Positions 1 to 7,003 of a stretch of 64,000 nt of DNA are shown here, one piece after another. A program made the position numbers and the translations under genes. The notes under the pieces are model-generated. The model was not told the DNA's origin. It made no database searches and was given only the letters and a program-made list of their open reading frames with translations. Position 1 is the first letter of the stretch; every line of letters starts with the position of its first letter. The stretch covers positions 1 to 64,000 of the forward strand of contig CAWAJF010000005.1 in the NCBI GenBank assembly GCA_963782345.1. Reading direction: 5' to 3'. Source of the DNA: DASUPK01 sp963782345. Lineage in GTDB: Bacteria; Actinomycetota; Thermoleophilia; Solirubrobacterales; 70-9.

Positions 1-88
1 GGACGGGTGCACAACGTCGGAGCATGAGCGCAGGGAATGCGAACATGCTGTCGTTGCCTCAACCTCTTGAGCAACCCTGTCTCTGACC

Positions 89-1015
89 GTGCGCGGCTAC
101 GTGGCGCCGACAGACCATGGCTGGTACCAGTTCCTTAGAGCTAGACCGGAGCTGCGGGAGGTTAACTTTTGGCGACCAAGCCAGAGTAGGTTTGCGGCGC
201 TCGCCACCGGGGAGCTGTTCTTTTTCAAGCTGAAGGCGCCCCACAACGCGATCGGCGGGTTCGGTCTGTTTACTCGTGCGGCGGTGCTTCCCGTGTGGGA
301 GGCCTGGGATGTCTTCGGCACGGCCAACGGGGTCGCTGACATGACGGAATTGGTCGATCGTCTCAGCCGGCTGACCGGAGGCGCGACGCGGGTAACCGTT
401 GATGACTGGATCGGATGCCTCGCGATCAACGAACCGATCTTTTTTCCGCCAGACGCTTGGGTCCCCATTCCGATGGACTGGAACCGGCAGATCGTGTCCG
501 GCAAGGGATATGACCTGGGCCAAGGGGAGGGCCGACGGCTATATGAGGGATGTCTCGAGCGAGCATCTGCCCTGAGTGCCGCCGAGGACTGGACGAAGGA
601 GGCGCTGCATGAGAGTCGACGGGGTGCACCGCAGACGATTCGTCCCCGATTGGGTCAGGCCAGCTTTCGCCTTGCGGTGCTGGAGGCTTATGACAAGCGC
701 TGTGCCGTCACGGGTGAGCGGTCACTACCTGTTGTCGAGGCCTCGCACATTCGGCCGTTCGCAGCAGGCGGGCCGCACGAAGTCTCGAACGGCCTGCCCC
801 TCAGACGGGACATTCACCGGCTGTTCGACCTCGGATTTGTGACGGTCCGATCAGATCTGACCTTCACCGTGAGCGGATCGCTGCGTCGTGACTGGAAGAA
901 CGGCCGCGCCTATTACGGGCTCCAGGGGCGCGGGATCGGCGTCCCGGCGGACGAAGCCGCTCGACCAGATCCCGAGCACCTGAAGTGGCATCAGGACGAG
1001 ATATTCCGCAGTTGA
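89..1015 (+). CDS. HNH endonuclease (predicted restriction-endonuclease-like, COG3440 type)
   Basis: Predicted metal-dependent DNA nuclease. The C-terminal part (about residues 190-255) shows the HNH pattern: YDKRCAVTGE, EASHIRPF, NGLPL, then RDIHRLFD, supplying the His/Asn/His set. The first ~180 residues (GYVAPTDHGWYQFL, FFFKLKAPHNAIGGFG) match the conserved N-terminal domain of the family often annotated as putative restriction endonuclease. A stop at 68-70 in frame makes the GTG at 89 the first usable start. It converges on a second HNH gene, with 67 bases between the stops. No DNA methyltransferase is nearby, so a classical restriction-modification role is not supported. A defence or mobile-element role is inference. 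Confidence 0.85.
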   Translation: MRGYVAPTDHGWYQFLRARPELREVNFWRPSQSRFAALATGELFFFKLKAPHNAIGGFGLFTRAAVLPVWEAWDVFGTANGVADMTELVDRLSRLTGGATRVTVDDWIGCLAINEPIFFPPDAWVPIPMDWNRQIVSGKGYDLGQGEGRRLYEGCLERASALSAAEDWTKEALHESRRGAPQTIRPRLGQASFRLAVLEAYDKRCAVTGERSLPVVEASHIRPFAAGGPHEVSNGLPLRRDIHRLFDLGFVTVRSDLTFTVSGSLRRDWKNGRAYYGLQGRGIGVPADEAARPDPEHLKWHQDEIFRS

Positions 1016-1082
1016 CGCAAGGCCGTCGCGAGGACCTCATTCTCTTGTCATTTCACCGGGCGGAAACAGCGACGGCGGCAGC

Positions 1083-1994
1083 TCACGCCGCGGTTTGCTC
1101 GAACTCTCCGAAGCGCAGGGCCAGACGCTCCGGATCTGGTTGATCCTCGGGCCGTCTGGGGCACAGAATCGCGGCTCCGTGAAAGCTCTGGATTCCTTCG
1201 CCGAGCATTGGTCCATCCTCTTCGGCGAGCAAGCGGGCCCCGATATGCACCTCGCCTCCAGGGTCAATGCCGAGCAGGTTCCGGTCGTATGCGAGGTGAT
1301 GGATGGCACAAAGGGCGATGCCATTGACCACAGCGGCGATTCCGGCAGGCTCGGTATCCCGAACGATGTGCGATGCCTCGAGTAGCTCAGGTTCTCGAAG
1401 GGAGCACACGGCGCAGCGATCGCGGTAGGCACGCATCACCTCCCGGCGGAACTGGGCTTGGTGGTATCGGCGTGCTACCTGAGCAAGCTTGTACCGACGA
1501 GTATCCACTGGCGTCTGCAGTCCGTCCCCGGTTGTGTCCCTCACTGGTAATCCGACCTCCAGCAGAACCATTCGTGAGCCCGGGTCATCCTCTGTGACGA
1601 AGGCAGGCCAAACGACCTGGTACTGGCCTGGGTCGATGCCCAAGAAATAGATCAGCGGTGCCTGAATCTCGAATGCCGATCTGAGCGCTCGGTTGTCGGG
1701 TTGGTCGACTGATCCGGCGCGGTAGTGGTAGATGATGGAGCGGGCATCGGGATCTAGCACGTCGTCGTACGGCCCCTTCGCCGACGTTGTCAGGGTCAAT
1801 GCGGCAGGACCGATTTGCTCTTTTGCACGATGGATTCCCTTGTAGAACGAGCCAAATGAGATCCGCCGACCCTGGAACTCGAATCCCTCTCTCAGCACGT
1901 GCAGCGGGACGATGTCGTCGAAGGCATTCGTAAGGACGCGCGCCTTTTCGAGTGCCGCAAGCCGAAGAGCGTGATCCGGGTCGGCGGGCGGCAT
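1083..1994 (-). CDS. HNH endonuclease
   Basis: A second HNH nuclease of 303 residues. The HNH module lies at about residues 185-245: YRDRCAVCS, then LEASHIV, NGIALCAIHH and AYDRNLLGI. The N-terminal half (RISFGSFYKGIHRAKEQ, LIYFLGIDPGQYQVVWP) is unlike the N-terminal domain of the neighbouring HNH gene, so the two are not simple duplicates although both place the nuclease at the C-terminus. Family members are commonly annotated as HNH endonuclease or predicted restriction endonuclease. The convergent arrangement and neighbouring nucleases suggest an accessory, defence-like segment. The substrate is unknown. Confidence 0.85.
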   Translation of the reverse strand: MPPADPDHALRLAALEKARVLTNAFDDIVPLHVLREGFEFQGRRISFGSFYKGIHRAKEQIGPAALTLTTSAKGPYDDVLDPDARSIIYHYRAGSVDQPDNRALRSAFEIQAPLIYFLGIDPGQYQVVWPAFVTEDDPGSRMVLLEVGLPVRDTTGDGLQTPVDTRRYKLAQVARRYHQAQFRREVMRAYRDRCAVCSLREPELLEASHIVRDTEPAGIAAVVNGIALCAIHHLAYDRNLLGIDPGGEVHIGARLLAEEDGPMLGEGIQSFHGAAILCPRRPEDQPDPERLALRFGEFEQTAA

Positions 1995-2067
1995 TCCTGG
2001 ATCCTCCCCGAGGAGGGGGCACAGCGCAAGCCCTTAGCGTCGCAGGCGGGGGAAAAGAGGCTCGAAG

Positions 2068-2649
2068 TTGGCACGCCCTCCGCGCTTAGACTTCATGCCC
2101 TCAACCGTGCGCCGTGGCGCCCGAGCCTCGGCTTCACCCAGAACGACGTCACGCTCGCTTCCTGCACGAAACGCGCATCTCCGTGAGGGAGAGGAAGGCC
2201 GACTGTTAATCGGTCGAACCTCAGCCCGGGTCGTTGCCGCGGTGGACGGGGACACCCTCAAGGTGGATCTGAAGAACGGCGGGGAGTGGGACGTCCGCCT
2301 GATCGGCATCGACACGCCCGAGACCGTCCGGCCGAACACCCCGGTGCAGTGCGGCGGCCCGCAGGCCTCGACGAGCATGCACGGGCTCGCCGATGGCCGG
2401 CACGTGACGCTGGTCAGCGATCCGACCCAGGACCGGGTCGACCGGTACGGGCGCCTGCTGGACTACGTGTTCCGCGGGCACGAGAACCTGGGCAAGGTTC
2501 AGCTGCGCAGGGGCTGGGCGGAGGTCTACGTCTACCAGCACAATCCGTTCGAGAAGGTGCATCCGTTCAAGCATGCGGAGCATCGGGCCGAGCATGCGGA
2601 CCGGGGCGTCTGGAAGGACTGCGGGGGAGACTTCCATACCCCGCAGTAG
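2068..2649 (+). CDS. Thermonuclease-family protein (SNase domain), probably 5'-truncated
   Basis: Staphylococcal-nuclease-like domain, a Ca-dependent sugar-nonspecific nuclease fold. VVAAVDGDTLKV is followed by RLIGIDTPETVRPN (Arg and Asp of the active site), then DRYGRLLDYVF and a late RRGWAEVYVY segment. All are typical and in order. The first ~30 codons of the open frame (TTG start) are simply the direct repeat read through, with no signal peptide or convincing start before the SNase domain. Most members are secreted or lipoproteins, so I infer that the original 5' end was lost at the repeat junction. It may still be translated from the TTG or from a start I cannot identify. Confidence 0.75.
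   Translation: MARPPRLDFMPSTVRRGARASASPRTTSRSLPARNAHLREGEEGRLLIGRTSARVVAAVDGDTLKVDLKNGGEWDVRLIGIDTPETVRPNTPVQCGGPQASTSMHGLADGRHVTLVSDPTQDRVDRYGRLLDYVFRGHENLGKVQLRRGWAEVYVYQHNPFEKVHPFKHAEHRAEHADRGVWKDCGGDFHTPQ
2074..2145 (+). repeat. Direct repeat copy 1 (tRNA-end-associated)
   Basis: About 72 bases, starting cgccctccgcg and containing cctcaaccgtgcgccg, recur with roughly 85% identity at 4866-4935 in the same orientation. The second copy directly follows a tRNA T-arm-like sequence; this one does not. The pair brackets 2.7 kb of nuclease and toxin-antitoxin genes, as attachment-site duplications would. Confidence 0.6.
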
Positions 2650-2670
2650 GGGCCGAGCGGAACTCGGGCA

Positions 2671-2988
2671 CTAGACGAGGTCCAGCACGAGTGCGAGGGC
2701 CTGGTCGACTGCACCGATCTCCCGTGCCGACAGGCGCCCGGCGAGCTTGTCTAGCCGCTCGATGTCGAGGGCCCGCAGCTGTTCGACCATGACCCGCGTC
2801 GGTTGCCCTTCGATCTCGATCTCCGGCCGAAACGTCGCCGCTGCGGCCGAGGTCGAGGTCGGTGCGACGATCGCAGTTGAGAGCCCCAGCAGCTCCTCCG
2901 CTTGAACGATCACCCCGTAGCGGGCGCCGGCCTGCTCGCGACCCTTGCCGCGCGGAAACCTGATCCGGTAGATCTCCCCTCGGGTCAC
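2671..2988 (-). CDS. mazF: MazF/PemK-family toxin (mRNA interferase)
   Basis: A 105-residue protein with the PemK/MazF fold pattern: N-terminal GEIYRIRFPRGKGREQAG (the family's G-x-(I/V)-W/Y start and an RxxEQAG-type loop), GVIVQAEELL, then IVAPTSTSA and a late VMVEQLRALD matching the conserved EQ..hD element. Such toxins cleave mRNA or tRNA at specific sites and are neutralised by the antitoxin made from the upstream gene. Its start overlaps the antitoxin stop by 4 bases, so the two are translationally coupled. Cleavage specificity cannot be read from sequence. Confidence 0.85.
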   Translation of the reverse strand: MTRGEIYRIRFPRGKGREQAGARYGVIVQAEELLGLSTAIVAPTSTSAAAATFRPEIEIEGQPTRVMVEQLRALDIERLDKLAGRLSAREIGAVDQALALVLDLV

Positions 2989-3233
2989 GCCGGCCAGTCG
3001 GCCGACACAGCATCCATGTCGGTCATCAGTGCGCGACGCTCCTCGCTGTCGTCGGGGTCCTCGGCGAGTCGCGCTATCTCATCGGCCAAAGCTGAGCGCC
3101 GGGTGCGCAGCCTGCCGGCCTCGACCAGGGCCTCGCGCACGGCCTCAGATTCGTTTCGACCTTCGCGCATGAGCACATCGAGCGCCTGCTCGGAGGCTTC
3201 GTCCAAACGCGCGCGCACGGTCCGAGACCCCAT
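2985..3233 (-). CDS. mazE: MazE-type antitoxin (ribbon-helix-helix-like)
   Basis: An 82-residue protein starting MGSRTVRARLDEASEQAL, a short basic strand followed by two helices as in ribbon-helix-helix antitoxins, then a charged C-terminal tail (RRSALADEIARL, DDSEERRAL) of the kind that wraps the toxin. I chose the ATG at 3233 because a TACAAT -10 lies 7 bases before it and the upstream in-frame codons overlap the operator. It sits first in the operon, overlapping mazF by 4 bases. A perfect 8-bp inverted repeat over the -10 implies autorepression. Confidence 0.8.
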   Translation of the reverse strand: MGSRTVRARLDEASEQALDVLMREGRNESEAVREALVEAGRLRTRRSALADEIARLAEDPDDSEERRALMTDMDAVSADWPA

Positions 3234-3239
3234 GGAAGC

Positions 3240-3261
3240 ATTGTAGCACAACCTGTGCTAC
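3240..3261 (-). promoter_or_regulatory. mazEF operator-promoter
   Basis: gtagcacaacctgtgctac is a perfect inverted repeat (8-bp arms, 3-base spacer). On the minus strand its inner edge overlaps TACAAT, a -10 hexamer ending 7 bases before the antitoxin ATG. This is a typical autoregulatory toxin-antitoxin operator and implies a leaderless mRNA. Confidence 0.75.
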
Positions 3262-3272
3262 GCCCGGCTCCC

Positions 3273-4091
3273 CTAGAAGACCGCAGTGGCGGCGTCGCGG
3301 AGATCCTCAAGGGAGGTCTCGTCGCGCGCGGGGCAGAGCGAGGCGTAGCTGCACCACCGGCACCGCATCGGATCGGGGCGGGCCTCGAAGACCTCATCGC
3401 TCGAGACGCGGTCGGTCAGCTCGACGAGCTCGGACTCAATCGCGGCGAGGTCATCGCCATCGGGGCTCCAGGTCCGCTCGATGCCCTCGGTGACGTAGAC
3501 GAAGCGGACCTTCACCACGGGTTCGTGCAGAGTCCGTGTCGCGGCCAGGGCGTAGAGTCGCGCGCTGATCAGGCCGGCGAGGCCTTCGTCGTCGATCCGG
3601 CAGCGGCCGGTCTTGTAGTCGATCACCTCGATTCCCGGCCGGTCTCCGACGGAGCGGTCCACCCGGTCGGTCCTGCCGCAGACGACGCGGCCATTCGGCA
3701 GGCGCGCCTGGATCCAGTCCTCGACGAGGAGCGGTCGGATTCCGAGGTCGTAGCGGGCCGCGTAGTCGCTCAACGAGCGCAGCGTTCGCAGTCCCCATTC
3801 GCGCTCCTCGTCCTCGGTGAGAAAGGCCTGGTCGCGGTCCGGGATCCGGGCCCAGTGGTGGCGGAGTGCCTGGCGCAGGGCCGACTCGTTGCGCTCCTCG
3901 ACCGGAAGCCGGTAGAGGAAGGCGAGGGCCTCGTGTACGGCGTTTCCGACCACGAGGTGGGGTGATTGCGCTTCCTCCACCTCCGGCCGCAGCAGATAGG
4001 CGAACTCGAACTGCTTCGGGCACTCCTCGTACATGCCGAGGGCGCTGGGGCTGAACTTGCGTGGAAGGCTGGCGGTCGGGATCGTGGGCAT
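3273..4091 (-). CDS. RecB/Cas4-like PD-(D/E)XK nuclease with probable Fe-S cluster
   Basis: A 272-residue single-domain nuclease. Near the N-terminus SALGMYEECPKQFEFAY holds the first cluster Cys and the family's Q-x-F-x-x-Y. The catalytic core is seen as VVGNAVHEAL, CGRTDRVDR and IEVIDYKTG (Asp...D-x-K). The C-terminus ends with CRWCSYASLCP, completing the four-Cys pattern of AddB/Cas4-type 4Fe-4S nucleases. I start at the ATG at 4091, where homology begins, rather than further upstream. No helicase or Cas gene adjoins it, so it is a stand-alone RecB-family exonuclease, here beside MazEF and SNase genes. Confidence 0.85.
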   Translation of the reverse strand: MPTIPTASLPRKFSPSALGMYEECPKQFEFAYLLRPEVEEAQSPHLVVGNAVHEALAFLYRLPVEERNESALRQALRHHWARIPDRDQAFLTEDEEREWGLRTLRSLSDYAARYDLGIRPLLVEDWIQARLPNGRVVCGRTDRVDRSVGDRPGIEVIDYKTGRCRIDDEGLAGLISARLYALAATRTLHEPVVKVRFVYVTEGIERTWSPDGDDLAAIESELVELTDRVSSDEVFEARPDPMRCRWCSYASLCPARDETSLEDLRDAATAVF

Positions 4092-4166
4092 CGGTAGTTG
4101 AGTCGGGGGAAGTGACCGAACCTGACGCAGAGGGGAGAGCAAGCTCTCCTCTCGTCTCAACCGTCC

Positions 4167-4337
4167 GTGGATCCGGTTTCGACGTTGGCGAGCTATGCAG
4201 CGGTGGGAGCGCTGTTCGCGGCGGCCCTCGCGATCCTCCTGGGCCGAGAGGAGGACGGCGTCATCTGGATGATGCGAGGGACTGTCGCGGGAGGCGTGGC
4301 GGGGGCGATGGCCCTGCTGGTGCGGGAGTTATCCTGA
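4167..4337 (+). CDS. Small two-helix membrane protein (56 aa)
   Basis: A short frame with a GTG start. Translation gives TLASYAAVGALFAAALAILL, a short charged turn (GREEDG) and MMRGTVAGGVAGAMALLV, that is two hydrophobic helices with a cytoplasmic-type loop. Codon usage is GC3-rich. The stop precedes the start of another small membrane protein by 5 bases, so the two are probably cotranscribed. No family recognised; phage holin-like or accessory membrane peptides look like this, but so do many unrelated proteins. Confidence 0.5.
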   Translation: MDPVSTLASYAAVGALFAAALAILLGREEDGVIWMMRGTVAGGVAGAMALLVRELS

Positions 4338-4342
4338 GGTTC

Positions 4343-4549
4343 GTGAGTCGTGAGAGCGCGCGCTTTTTTGCGGTGGCGATTCCGGTTGCTCTGGTCGGCA
4401 CGCTGATTGCGACCTGGCTCGGTTGGGGAGAGACGGCGGTGTTCTTCGCCGGGATGGCTCCCGTGGCCATCGTGATGGCGATCTTCATGCTGCGGGAGCC
4501 GAGGGATTCGGCCGGCGACGCACGGATCTCGCCGCGGCAGCGCGCCTGA
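4343..4549 (+). CDS. Small two-helix membrane protein (68 aa)
   Basis: A GTG start at 4343 is preferred over the long upstream open frame, which is low-complexity and overlaps the preceding small gene. The protein has two hydrophobic stretches (FFAVAIPVALVGTLIATWLG and AVFFAGMAPVAIVMAIFML) and a charged C-terminal tail. It follows the 56-residue membrane protein directly. Function unknown. Confidence 0.5.
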   Translation: MSRESARFFAVAIPVALVGTLIATWLGWGETAVFFAGMAPVAIVMAIFMLREPRDSAGDARISPRQRA

Positions 4550-4574
4550 CGCTCAGGTCACCGCCGGGCCGAGG

Positions 4575-4825
4575 TCAGAGCCGCTTCAGCTTCTTGAGCG
4601 TTTCCCAGACCTCGTGGTAGACGTGCTCGCGCTCCGAGCCCTGTCTGTCGTAGACCGCATTCTTGAAGTTGTCGTAGTCGATCTCGCCGGCGAGTTGCGC
4701 CGCGGCCTCGCGCCATTGATCCCGCGTCACGAAGGCGCGGTAGCCGTAGTCATGTTCGGGCGGCGGCGTCTCGTAGATCTGGAGATCGGGGATCTGCCGT
4801 TTCAGCGCCTCCAGTGTCGCACCGG
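4575..4825 (-). pseudogene. 5'-truncated conserved gene (C-terminal fragment)
   Basis: On the minus strand a frame reads ATLEALKRQIPDLQIYETPP, later YGYRAFVTRDQW, GEIDYDNFKNAVYDRQG and ends HEVWETLKKLKRL. It looks like genuine coding sequence: amphipathic, with GC3-biased codons and few rare residues. The ending resembles small conserved bacterial proteins of unknown function. There is no start codon. An in-frame TAG at 4826-4828 closes the frame exactly where a tRNA-like sequence begins. I read this as a gene whose 5' part was lost at a recombination junction. Confidence 0.65.
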
Positions 4826-4873
4826 ACTAACGACCGCGAAGGGGTCGGTTCCGGTTCGAGTCCGGCGCCCTCC
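4820..4873 (+). other. Degenerate tRNA 3'-half (attachment-site remnant)
   Basis: gttccggttcgagtccgg has a T-arm-like stem around TTCGAGT, followed by gccctccg, which would be an acceptor strand plus discriminator G. The anticodon-stem pairing upstream is broken and there is no matching 5' acceptor strand, so this is a fragment, not a functional tRNA. The discriminator G suggests a serine-type origin, with low certainty. Confidence 0.45.
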
Positions 4874-4935
4874 GCGCCTAGACTTGATGACCTCAACCGT
4901 GCGCCGGGGCTTCGGTCCCGGCTTCACCCCGAACG
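4866..4935 (+). repeat. Direct repeat copy 2
   Basis: Second copy of the repeat at 2074-2145. Here it directly continues a tRNA-like 3' end and runs into a terminator hairpin, as expected for the 3' end and flank of a tRNA gene duplicated by integration. Confidence 0.6.
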
Positions 4936-4956
4936 GCCCGCTTCGGCGGGTCGTTC
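4931..4956 (+). terminator. Hairpin terminator after tRNA-like end
   Basis: gaacggcccgc-ttcg-gcgggtcgttc forms an 11-bp stem with one G-U pair and a UUCG loop, followed by gctgtttg. It probably terminated the former tRNA transcript. On the other strand it lies just past the ImmA/IrrE gene. Confidence 0.6.
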
Positions 4957-4969
4957 GCTGTTTGGGGGA

Positions 4970-5536
4970 TCAGATCACCGCATGAAGTCGATGCCCCATC
5001 GCTGCTCCCGACGAGTTGAAGAGCTTGCAGAGGCGGGCGTGGCAGTCGGGTTCGTGGCGCCAGCGCTCGTAGTGCTCGCGGATCAGGTGGGCCGGCATGG
5101 TGAAGGCCGCGGCGAAGGCGTTGGCCTCGCGCTCGATCTCTGAGGCGCGGTCGTGCTCAGAATCGTCTTCCTCCTCGTCCACCTCGGCGTGGCGGCAGAA
5201 CAGCGATTGCTGGCCGGGCGCGCGGTGCATGACCCAATGGCCGAGCTCGTGCCCGATCGTGAAGCGGCGGCGGCCTGGCCACTGGCGCGCTTCCTCGGCA
5301 TTGACCCAGATCTCGCCCGGGCCGGCGAGGAGTAGTCCGGAGAGCGACTGTCCCTCGCGGAGCTCCGGTGCTCCTGGTGCCGAGCCCATGTCATCGACCT
5401 CGCGGATCAACAGGCCGAAGCACGAGTCGGCGATCGTGTCCACCGGGACCGGGAGCCGCTCGCCGTTCCAGATCCACTCCGGGATCTCGGCAAGGACACT
5501 CTCAGCCTGAAGCTCGGCCTCCTCCACGTCGGGCAA
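4970..5536 (-). CDS. ImmA/IrrE-family metallopeptidase
   Basis: Zinc peptidase of the COG2856 family, 188 residues. The zinc site is RRRFTIGHELGHWVMH (HExxH) with the downstream glutamate in EREANAFAAAFTMP, followed by HLIREHY, the standard family layout. Members cleave or inactivate a partner transcription regulator (IrrE-DdrO, ImmA-ImmR) in response to DNA damage or other stress. It is the last gene of a minus-strand triplet after a sigma factor and an HTH-like protein, 33 bases from the latter. That makes the middle gene the likely substrate (inference). Confidence 0.88.
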   Translation of the reverse strand: MPDVEEAELQAESVLAEIPEWIWNGERLPVPVDTIADSCFGLLIREVDDMGSAPGAPELREGQSLSGLLLAGPGEIWVNAEEARQWPGRRRFTIGHELGHWVMHRAPGQQSLFCRHAEVDEEEDDSEHDRASEIEREANAFAAAFTMPAHLIREHYERWRHEPDCHARLCKLFNSSGAAMGHRLHAVI

Positions 5537-5569
5537 CGCTAACCGCCAGCGACGGCGCCGTCCACCCGT

Positions 5570-6211
5570 CTAGCCACCGGTGAAGAGCCGGTCGACCTCA
5601 TCGGGCTCGTCGGGCTCGGTTCGTGATTCCTCGGATGCGGTATCTGCAATCTCTTCGCCAGCGCCCGGGGCATAGGCGGGGGGCGCTGGGCGGGCGGTCC
5701 TTGCAAATGCCGGCCCGGCCTCCTCGGCGGCCCCGCGAGATGCGGCCTCGCGAAGCGAGTCGCCGGTGGTCCCGAGCAGGCTCGCGAGGGCGTTCCAGAC
5801 CTTTGCCGAGACGCCCTCGGCCGGCAGCAGCCCGCGCTCCAGGCGGTGGTAGTAGGAAGCGACCTTCTCCCGGGCCGCGGATACGCCGAGGGAGTCGGCC
5901 AGCTTCGTGACCAGGTCCTCGCGGGTGATCTCGCCTTCGTTTCTCAGCCGGACCAACTCGCCCGGAAGCTCGCCGGCCGCAGACCATTGATCCGCGACCC
6001 GTTGCACCGCGCGATCCGCGGCGGAGCCCTCGAACGCCTCCGGGTTCCACTCCTGCGGCCGAGCGGCGTGCTCGAGGTAGCCCTCGATCAGCACGGACAG
6101 CTTCTGTCGGTCCTTGGCCTCGAGCCCCTCCATGAGGTCGGTCGGATCCTCCGACCCGCCCGCCTCGAAGCGCTCTATGTAGTCCCGAAGTAGTCGGTCG
6201 ACGTCAGTCAT
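5570..6211 (-). CDS. HTH-like regulator, likely partner of the ImmA/IrrE peptidase
   Basis: A 213-residue protein with no clear named domain. The N-terminus (VDRLLRDYIERFEAGG, then KDRQKLSVLIEGYLEHA) resembles N-terminal helical segments found in actinobacterial sigma- or kinase-associated regulators. Residues ~95-150 (ITREDLVTKLADSLGV, KVASYYHRLERGLLP, VWNALASLLG) have the spacing of an XRE-type helix-turn-helix. The C-terminal 60 residues are Ala/Pro/Glu-rich and probably disordered. I chose the ATG at 6211 because it overlaps the sigma-factor stop by 8 bases (translational coupling). It may be a repressor or anti-sigma-like protein removed by the peptidase. Confidence 0.6.
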   Translation of the reverse strand: MTDVDRLLRDYIERFEAGGSEDPTDLMEGLEAKDRQKLSVLIEGYLEHAARPQEWNPEAFEGSAADRAVQRVADQWSAAGELPGELVRLRNEGEITREDLVTKLADSLGVSAAREKVASYYHRLERGLLPAEGVSAKVWNALASLLGTTGDSLREAASRGAAEEAGPAFARTARPAPPAYAPGAGEEIADTASEESRTEPDEPDEVDRLFTGG

Positions 6212-6896
6212 CATCATCGGGAGGCTGAGGGTCGTCGGCCTCGCGCAGCAACTCATCAAGCCTCTTATCGAAGCGGCTGTTGATCTGGTTGACATTCTGC
6301 TCTGTCATGGGGTCGGGTAATTGACCCTTGAAATGACGATTGACCTGTTCCGCCACCTGCTTGTGCGGAAGGTCATAGAACCGGACCATGCAGATGACGA
6401 GCTTGTGCGAGTCGTTCAGCTCATCGAAGGCCTGGTTCCAGACACTCGCATCGTCGATCGCGGTGGTCGGATCGGTGGAGCGGCGTGAGTCGGTCGTGTC
6501 CCGCTCCGTCTCGCCCTCCCCCCAGTCGATGTCGAGGGGCTCCTCGCTGACTCGCTTCTTGTCGAGGTAGTCCGCGATCCGCCGGCGGGCGATGACGAAG
6601 ACGAGCGCGCGGAACTCGCCGATCGTGCTGCCCTTGAAGTTGCCCACGGCGGCGACCGCGTCGACGATGGTCACCTCGGTCAGCTCATCGACGACCAGCG
6701 GCCCCTTGCTGCCGAGCCGGTTGAGGATGAACGCCCGCAGCTTCTTCTCGTAGGACCAGGCAAGGATTCGGGCGCCCCGGGTGGCGGCCTCGATCCGGTT
6801 CGCCCGCCGCGCCTCGACGATGTAGGCAAGCAGGCGCTCCTCGTCCTCTCTGGCGAGTCGGTCGAGCTCGGGGTCGCTCCGTTGCCGGAAGTTCAA
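6204..6896 (-). CDS. RNA polymerase sigma factor, sigma-70/ECF-like
   Basis: A 230-residue group 4-type sigma factor. Region 2 is seen in YEKKLRAFILNRLG through FRALVFVIARRRIADYLDKK, the core-binding and -10-recognising helices. A charged linker (DTTDSRRSTDPTT) separates it from region 4 (NDSHKLVICMVRFYDLP, HKQVAEQVN). It is first in an operon with an HTH-like regulator and an ImmA/IrrE peptidase. The set looks like a sigma switch in which proteolysis controls activity, though direct evidence for the wiring is only gene order and overlap. Confidence 0.8.
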   Translation of the reverse strand: MNFRQRSDPELDRLAREDEERLLAYIVEARRANRIEAATRGARILAWSYEKKLRAFILNRLGSKGPLVVDELTEVTIVDAVAAVGNFKGSTIGEFRALVFVIARRRIADYLDKKRVSEEPLDIDWGEGETERDTTDSRRSTDPTTAIDDASVWNQAFDELNDSHKLVICMVRFYDLPHKQVAEQVNRHFKGQLPDPMTEQNVNQINSRFDKRLDELLREADDPQPPDDDD

Positions 6897-7003
6897 GTCC
6901 TTCTCCTCCTCAAGGTGCCGCGCCGGCCGAGATGGATCGCCGGACAGCCGACGAAAAGTACAGGCCGTGTCAGACGGAACGTTCGGACCCGACCAATCCC
7001 CGC

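Noticed and set aside
4820..4873. Functional tRNA gene
   Set aside because: Anticodon stem does not pair, no 5' acceptor or D-arm, and it joins a truncated gene; only a 3'-end remnant.
1..6900. Restriction-modification system
   Set aside because: Several nucleases but no methyltransferase motif (DPPY, PCQ or similar) in any frame nearby.
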